Source: Bacteroidales bacterium
GTDB taxonomy: Bacteria; Bacteroidota; Bacteroidia; Bacteroidales; UBA4181
Assembly (NCBI GenBank): GCA_031287245.1
Contig: JAITTD010000134.1
Span: 1 to 9,139 of the forward strand
Direction of reading: 5' to 3'
DNA length: 9,139 nt
This document shows positions 5,225-9,139 of the stretch, piece after piece. The position numbers were made by a program, and so were the translations under genes. Below the pieces are notes generated by a model that saw nothing but the letters and a program-made list of their open reading frames with translations, did no database searches and was not told the origin of the DNA. The first letter of the stretch is position 1. Each line of letters opens with the position of its first letter.

Positions 5225-7957
5225 TTATTTGTTGCCTTTGATGGCTGCGTGTGCGGCAGCCAGCCGTGCGATAGGCACACGGAAAGGCGAACAACTGACG
5301 TAATTCAGCCCGATGTGGTGGCAGAACTCAACGGAACTCGGCTCACCGCCGTGTTCGCCGCAAATTCCCACTTTCAAATCGGGACGGATAGAGCGTCCAT
5401 TGACGGTTGCCAGTCCTATCAGTTGTCCCACGCCCTTTTGGTCGAGGATTTGGAACGGGTCGGCTTTCAGAATGTTCTTTTCTAAATATACCGGCAGGAA
5501 CTTGGCAATGTCATCGCGCGAATAGCCGAAAGTCATCTGCGTGAGGTCGTTGGTGCCGAACGAGAAGAACTCGGCAGATTCTGCAATACGGTTGGCAGTA
5601 AGCGCGGCACGCGGCACTTCAATCATCGTACCTACTTTGAAGGCGATGCGATCGTTGTACTCGGCAAACACTTTGTCAGCCGTTGCTCGTATGATTTGCT
5701 CCTGATACTTCAACTCATACAGGATGCCGACAAGCGGAACCATAATTTCGGGGATGGCTGTGATACCACGCTTTTTCAGATTGAGTGCTGCCTCGATGAT
5801 AGCGCGTGTCTGCATTTCGGTAATTTCGGGATAGGTGTTGCCCAAGCGGCATCCGCGATGTCCCAGCATCGGGTTAAATTCGTGCAGCGAATCCACTTTT
5901 TCCTGCACCTGTTTCAGCGATATGCCCATTACCTTTGCCATTTCTTCCTGTCCTTTCAGGTCGTGGGGCACGAACTCGTGCAGCGGCGGGTCGAGCAGGC
6001 GCACGGTTACAGGCAGTCCCTGCATGGCTTCAAAAATGCCTTCAAAATCGGTACGTTGCAGCGGCAACAGTTTCTCCAAAGCCTTGCGGCGTCCGGCTTC
6101 GTCGTCGGCAAGAATCATTTCGCGCATGGGGATAATTTTTTCGCCTTCAAAGAACATGTGCTCGGTACGGCACAATCCGATGCCCTGCGCTCCAAATTCG
6201 CGTGCCACTTTAGCGTCGTGCGGGGTGTCGGCGTTGGTGCGAACCTGCAAACGGGCGTGTTTGTTAGCCAGCGTCATCAATTCGCTGAAATCGCCGCTCA
6301 GTTCGGCTTCTTTCGTTTGGATTTTCCCGTTGTAAACGTTACCCGTTGAGCCGTCCAATGAAATCCAGTCGCCTTCTTTAAGCGTTTGTCCTTTCACGGT
6401 AAGGGTACGTGTTTTATAGTCAATGACAATGTTTCCGGCACCTGAAACGCAGCATTTACCCATTCCGCGTGCCACAACGGCTGCGTGAGAGGTCATTCCG
6501 CCGCGTGCTGTGAGGATTCCTTCGGCTACGTTCATTCCTTTCAGGTCTTCGGGCGAGGTTTCCACGCGCACCAGAATGGTTTTTTTGCCTTTTTCTGCCC
6601 ATACTTCGGCATCTTCCGCAAAGAATACGATTTGACCGGTGGCAGCGCCCGGCGAAGCAGGCAATCCCTGCGCTATTTTAGCGGCTTTGGTCAATGCTTC
6701 CTTGTCGAAAACGGGGTGTAGCAGTTCATCCAGTTTCTGAGCCTCACAGCGCAGCAGGGCTGTTGCCTCGTCAATCATGCCTTCGTGGAACATATCGGTG
6801 GCTATTTTTACCATGGCTGCGCCGGTACGCTTTCCATTGCGTGTTTGCAGCATCCACAATTTGCCGTCCTGTATGGTAAATTCCATATCCTGCATATCCT
6901 TGGAATGAGTTTCGAGCAGTTTTTGCGTCTCAAACAAGTCTTTATACACAGCGGGCATGGATTCTTCCAGCGAAGGATAGTTAGCTGCGCGGTCAGCCTC
7001 GCTTACGTTGGCTAATTTTGCCCAACGTTGCGAACCGGTTTTCGTGATTTGCTGCGGGGTACGGATACCGGCAACTACGTCTTCGCCCTGAGCGTTAATC
7101 AGGTACTCGCCGTTGAAAAGGGCTTCGCCGGTGGCTGCATCGCGGGAAAAAGCCACGCCTGTAGCGGAATTGTTGCCCATATTGCCGAAAACCATTGCCT
7201 GCACGTTCACAGCAGTGCCCCAATCGGCGGGAATGGCATTCAGTTTGCGATACAGAATGGCGCGGTCGTTCATCCAACTGCCAAACACCGCCATTACTGC
7301 GCCCCATAGTTGTTCCCAAGGGTCGGCAGGGAAGTCTTTGCCAGTCTTTTCTTTGATGGCTTTTTTGAAAAGCGTTACCAACTGCTTCAAATCGTCGGTG
7401 GACAGGTCTGTATCCAACTGTACGCCTTTCTTTTCCTTTATTTCTTCGATGATTTCCTCGAAAGGGTCAACGTCTTCCTTGGAAGCGGGTTTCAGGTCGA
7501 GCACCACGTCGCCGTACATTTGCACAAAGCGACGGTAGGAATCCCAAGCAAAACGCGGGTTTCCCGACTTGGCTGCAATGGTTTCCACTGCCTCGTCGTT
7601 CAATCCGAGGTTGAGGATGGTGTCCATCATGCCCGGCATGGATGCACGCGCACCCGAACGAACTGACACCAACAAGGGGTTCTTGTTGTCGCCGAATTTA
7701 GGACCATTGACGGCTGCCTCTACTTTCGACATGGCGTTTTTCACGTCACCCTGAATCTGTTGAATCACCGTTTCGCGTCCTACTTCATAGTAAAGTGTGC
7801 AAACTTCGGTAGTAATTGTGAAACCGGGAGGAACCGGAATTCCTATCAGATTCATCTCGGCGAGGTTAGCGCCCTTGCCGCCCAGTAACTCTTTCATCGC
7901 GCCGTTTCCATCGGCGGTTTTGTTACCAAAAAAATAAACTTGTTTTCCTTTTGACAT
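5225..7957 (-). CDS. ppdK: Pyruvate, phosphate dikinase
   Basis: The 910-residue enzyme catalyses pyruvate + ATP + Pi to PEP + AMP + PPi, reversibly, in the cytoplasm. The N-terminal nucleotide-binding part (about 1-380) shows GGKGANLAEM (26-35) and SVRSGARASMPGMMDTILNLG (98-118). The swivelling phosphohistidine domain (about 430-545) has GGMTSHAAVVARG with catalytic His491. The C-terminal PEP/pyruvate TIM barrel (about 560-905) has CRTEHMFF, the metal-ligand region MIEVPRAAL (Glu780) and FFSFGTNDLTQMTFG (Asp804), and VGICGEHGG with catalytic Cys866. These align, with an almost constant offset of 35-36, to the known Clostridium symbiosum residues His455, Glu745, Asp769 and Cys831. The protein is therefore complete and should be active. 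The length is slightly above the clostridial enzyme. The ATG is preceded by an A-rich leader rather than a Shine-Dalgarno site. It has its own promoter-like sequence and terminator, so it is probably monocistronic. In anaerobic Bacteroidetes it links PEP and pyruvate pools using PPi. Confidence 0.98.
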   Translation of the reverse strand: MSKGKQVYFFGNKTADGNGAMKELLGGKGANLAEMNLIGIPVPPGFTITTEVCTLYYEVGRETVIQQIQGDVKNAMSKVEAAVNGPKFGDNKNPLLVSVRSGARASMPGMMDTILNLGLNDEAVETIAAKSGNPRFAWDSYRRFVQMYGDVVLDLKPASKEDVDPFEEIIEEIKEKKGVQLDTDLSTDDLKQLVTLFKKAIKEKTGKDFPADPWEQLWGAVMAVFGSWMNDRAILYRKLNAIPADWGTAVNVQAMVFGNMGNNSATGVAFSRDAATGEALFNGEYLINAQGEDVVAGIRTPQQITKTGSQRWAKLANVSEADRAANYPSLEESMPAVYKDLFETQKLLETHSKDMQDMEFTIQDGKLWMLQTRNGKRTGAAMVKIATDMFHEGMIDEATALLRCEAQKLDELLHPVFDKEALTKAAKIAQGLPASPGAATGQIVFFAEDAEVWAEKGKKTILVRVETSPEDLKGMNVAEGILTARGGMTSHAAVVARGMGKCCVSGAGNIVIDYKTRTLTVKGQTLKEGDWISLDGSTGNVYNGKIQTKEAELSGDFSELMTLANKHARLQVRTNADTPHDAKVAREFGAQGIGLCRTEHMFFEGEKIIPMREMILADDEAGRRKALEKLLPLQRTDFEGIFEAMQGLPVTVRLLDPPLHEFVPHDLKGQEEMAKVMGISLKQVQEKVDSLHEFNPMLGHRGCRLGNTYPEITEMQTRAIIEAALNLKKRGITAIPEIMVPLVGILYELKYQEQIIRATADKVFAEYNDRIAFKVGTMIEVPRAALTANRIAESAEFFSFGTNDLTQMTFGYSRDDIAKFLPVYLEKNILKADPFQILDQKGVGQLIGLATVNGRSIRPDLKVGICGEHGGEPSSVEFCHHIGLNYVSCSPFRVPIARLAAAHAAIKGNK

Positions 7958-7994
7958 TTTCTTTAAATATTAAAACTTGATTGTTTTCAGGGCG

Positions 7995-8028
7995 CAAAAG
8001 TAATAAAAAAAGGAACAACTATTGCAAA
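7995..8028 (-). promoter_or_regulatory. Probable Bacteroidetes-type promoter for ppdK
   Basis: On the - strand TACTTTTG (7995-8002) matches the TAnnTTTG -7 element. TTTG at 8025-8028 lies 22 bp upstream, slightly more than the usual 19-21. The predicted leader is about 30-35 bases, ending TTTAAAGAAA before the ATG. Confidence is lower than for the other two promoters because of the spacing. Confidence 0.55.
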
Positions 8029-8086
8029 AAATGTTTCAAAAGTTCATTTTTAATCGGAAGAGCGAACAAACGGAAGAACAGAAGAA

Positions 8087-8118
8087 CGGACAAACGGATA
8101 AACGGACAAACGAACAAA
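8087..8118. repeat. 8-bp tandem repeat (CGGACAAA), four units plus degenerate flanks
   Basis: Units at 8087 (CGGACAAA), 8095 (CGGATAAA), 8103 (CGGACAAA) and 8111 (CGAACAAA) are contiguous. Looser versions (CGAACAAACGGAAGAA) extend the purine-rich tract back to about 8055 and on to about 8124. It lies roughly 60 bp upstream of the ppdK -33 element. An apparent short Lys/Arg-rich reading frame through it is a by-product of the repeat. Confidence 0.85.
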
Positions 8119-8143
8119 CGGAAAGCCGCCGTAGGTACAATTT

Positions 8144-8204
8144 ATAACAACTGTATAACAACTGTATAACTATTGAATCACAACTGAATCACAATTGAAT
8201 CACC
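8144..8204. repeat. 11-bp repeat array: ATAACAACTGT and GAATCACAAYT units
   Basis: Two identical ATAACAACTGT units (8144-8154, 8155-8165) and a shortened ATAACTATT are followed by GAATCACAACT (8175-8185), GAATCACAATT (8186-8196) and a partial GAATCACC (8197-8204). The GAATCAC units match those at 2662-2727, with GAATCACAATT identical at 2717-2727. The same repeat family is therefore present in two gaps more than 5 kb apart. Confidence 0.93.
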
Positions 8205-8239
8205 AATCTCTTGGTTAATAAAGTGATAAAGTCAGGAAA

Positions 8240-8289
8240 TAAATGTTTCATAAACATACTAAACATTCAGTATGTTTTACAAACATTTA
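8240..8289 (-). terminator. Two-part inverted repeat overlapping the glycosyltransferase stop, possible terminator
   Basis: The outer arms TAAATGTTT (8240-8248) and AAACATTTA (8281-8289) and the inner arms AAACATACT (8252-8260) and AGTATGTTT (8269-8277) are perfectly complementary. They are separated by 3-base internal loops (CAT and TAC) and an 8-base apical loop. The glycosyltransferase stop codon (8287-8289) is inside the outer arm. The bases after the stem on the - strand are TTTCC, so the U-tract is short and the stem is AT-rich. Termination is plausible. An operator with repeated ATGTTT half-sites is the alternative. Confidence 0.5.
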
Positions 8290-9139
8290 ACCTTCAAGCA
8301 ATTTCACCAATTGTTTGGTTAATTCTTTGCGGCTGAACTGCCGAATGTATTCCGTGTTAGCATGTGACGCGGCAGCAGGATATTGCCCGAGTAGAAAATT
8401 TTTGATGCCCTCCACATCGTCGTAGGCAAAGGCTTGTCCGGCGCCTGCTTCGCGGAGCATTTGCGCCGATTTCCCTTCGGGAGCGCCCAGCAGGAGAATG
8501 GGATTACCGGAGGCGAGATACTCGAATATTTTACCATGCATCAGAAACTGGACCCCTTCCACCCGCGCATTGACGAGTAGCAGCACAGACGATGACATCA
8601 GGTAGTCAATGGACTCGCTGTGGGGCACAAATGGGACAAACTCTACACAGTCACCCAATTGCTGCCGACATGCGGTCTGGTTTTTTTCGTCCACCTTGCC
8701 TACAAAGCGCAGGGTGAAAGGAATTTGTCCGGCAATCTGCGTCAGCGCCTGCAACAGTCCGTCCACCGGGTAGTTCACGGCGATGGTGCCGGTGTAGGTC
8801 ACTACCAACCGGTCGGGTTTTTTAGGCATTTTGCCTTCAAAATCCGACTCGTCGTAGCCATTGGGCATGAATCTCATTTGTTGCGGATTTACGTCCGGAT
8901 GAATTTTTTGCAACCGGCTGCGTTCATCTACCGCTAACAACAGCACATCGCAAAGTTTCAATACTTTGCGTTCACAGTTCACCTCTTTTTTCTGCGCCCA
9001 TACGGTTTGATACAGAAACGATTTGTATTGAATGTTTGTCCACGGGTCGCGGAAGTCGGCAATCCAGCGGATACCGTATTTTTTCTTCAATTTCAATCCG
9101 GTGAGGTGAGTAGAGTGCGGCGGACCGGTCGTGATGACA
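8287..9139 (-). CDS. Glycosyltransferase, GT-B fold, family 4-like (N-terminus off the window)
   Basis: The frame is open to the right edge and ends at TAA (8287-8289), giving 283 visible residues. A TTG codon at 9094-9096 could be mistaken for the start. The frame continues upstream of it with VITTGPPHSTHLTGLKLKKKYGIRWIADFRDPW, which is typical internal sequence of GT4-type enzymes, so the true start lies outside, probably by about 100 residues. The visible part has the end of the acceptor-side domain (DFRDPW at visible residues 28-33) and the donor-binding domain: VVTYTGTIAVNYP, FVGKVDE, EFVPFVPHSESIDYL, and GKIFEYLASGNPILLLG, whose Glu (visible residue 206) corresponds to the conserved nucleotide-sugar-binding Glu. 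The enzyme would transfer an activated sugar in cytoplasmic assembly of capsule, LPS or another surface glycan. No membrane segment is seen. Donor and acceptor are unknown, and its biosynthetic neighbours would be to the right. Confidence 0.87.
   Translation of the reverse strand, partial: VITTGPPHSTHLTGLKLKKKYGIRWIADFRDPWTNIQYKSFLYQTVWAQKKEVNCERKVLKLCDVLLLAVDERSRLQKIHPDVNPQQMRFMPNGYDESDFEGKMPKKPDRLVVTYTGTIAVNYPVDGLLQALTQIAGQIPFTLRFVGKVDEKNQTACRQQLGDCVEFVPFVPHSESIDYLMSSSVLLLVNARVEGVQFLMHGKIFEYLASGNPILLLGAPEGKSAQMLREAGAGQAFAYDDVEGIKNFLLGQYPAAASHANTEYIRQFSRKELTKQLVKLLEG

Larger units (their letters stand above)
7958..8286. other. Intergenic region between the glycosyltransferase gene and ppdK
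   Basis: This 329-bp gap has no credible gene. Reading from ppdK outward it holds an A/T-rich leader, the ppdK promoter-like elements, a purine-rich stretch with an 8-bp repeat (8087-8118 and degenerate copies from 8055 to 8124), an 11-bp repeat (8144-8204), an unremarkable stretch, and a two-part inverted repeat at 8240-8289 that reaches into the end of the glycosyltransferase gene. Confidence 0.7.

Noticed and set aside
5696..7538. Several + strand frames of 140-217 codons opposite ppdK.
   Set aside because: PPDK is intact and highly conserved on the other strand; these are codon-bias shadows.
7981..8169. A 62-codon + strand frame rich in Lys, Arg and Asn.
   Set aside because: It runs through A-rich promoter DNA and the 8-bp repeat, and its composition comes from the repeat.
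9094..9096. TTG as the start codon of the glycosyltransferase.
   Set aside because: The frame continues upstream to the window edge with conserved GT4-type sequence (TTGPPHSTHLTGLKLKKK), so this is an internal Leu codon.

Overview
The window looks like chromosomal DNA of a Bacteroidota (Bacteroidales-type) bacterium. Three things point there. There is a TonB-dependent receptor with an N-terminal carboxypeptidase-regulatory-like domain. Genes lack Shine-Dalgarno sites and have A-rich leaders. Upstream of three of the genes there are matches to the Bacteroidetes sigma promoter (TTTG, about 20-22 bp, TAnnTTTG). I cannot name genus or species from sequence alone.

Layout. On the + strand the left edge holds the end of a LuxR/NarL-type DNA-binding protein (to 242). 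The next 364 bp (243-606) are non-coding but rich in structure: a small hairpin, a predicted three-way-junction fold, a 21-bp tandem repeat and a 26-bp perfect palindrome. All other genes are on the - strand. In transcription order they are: a family-4-like glycosyltransferase running off the right edge (8287-9139), pyruvate phosphate dikinase ppdK (5225-7957), a TonB-dependent outer-membrane receptor (2731-5094) and a secreted family 2 glycoside hydrolase (607-2409). ppdK, the receptor gene and the hydrolase gene each have their own promoter-like sequence. A strong intrinsic terminator follows ppdK. These are therefore probably separate transcription units rather than one operon.

Function. 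PPDK interconverts pyruvate and PEP in central metabolism. The receptor and the exported GH2 enzyme could both serve nutrient or glycan acquisition at the cell envelope, but no SusD-like partner or surface lipoprotein lies beside them, so a joint role is only a possibility. The glycosyltransferase probably builds a surface polysaccharide or LPS-type glycan. The LuxR fragment is probably the output domain of a response regulator.

The most unusual signal is outside the genes. All four intergenic gaps carry structured repeats or inverted repeats. A degenerate unit starting with GTGA (or its complement TCAC) recurs every 10-11 bp, about one helical turn, in three places: between the receptor gene and the GH2 gene (two arrays facing each other across a near-palindrome), inside the first codons of the receptor gene, and upstream of ppdK. 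A 21-bp array and an 8-bp array add to this. No complete novel defence or mobile system is visible. The repeat family is the part most likely to be undescribed.
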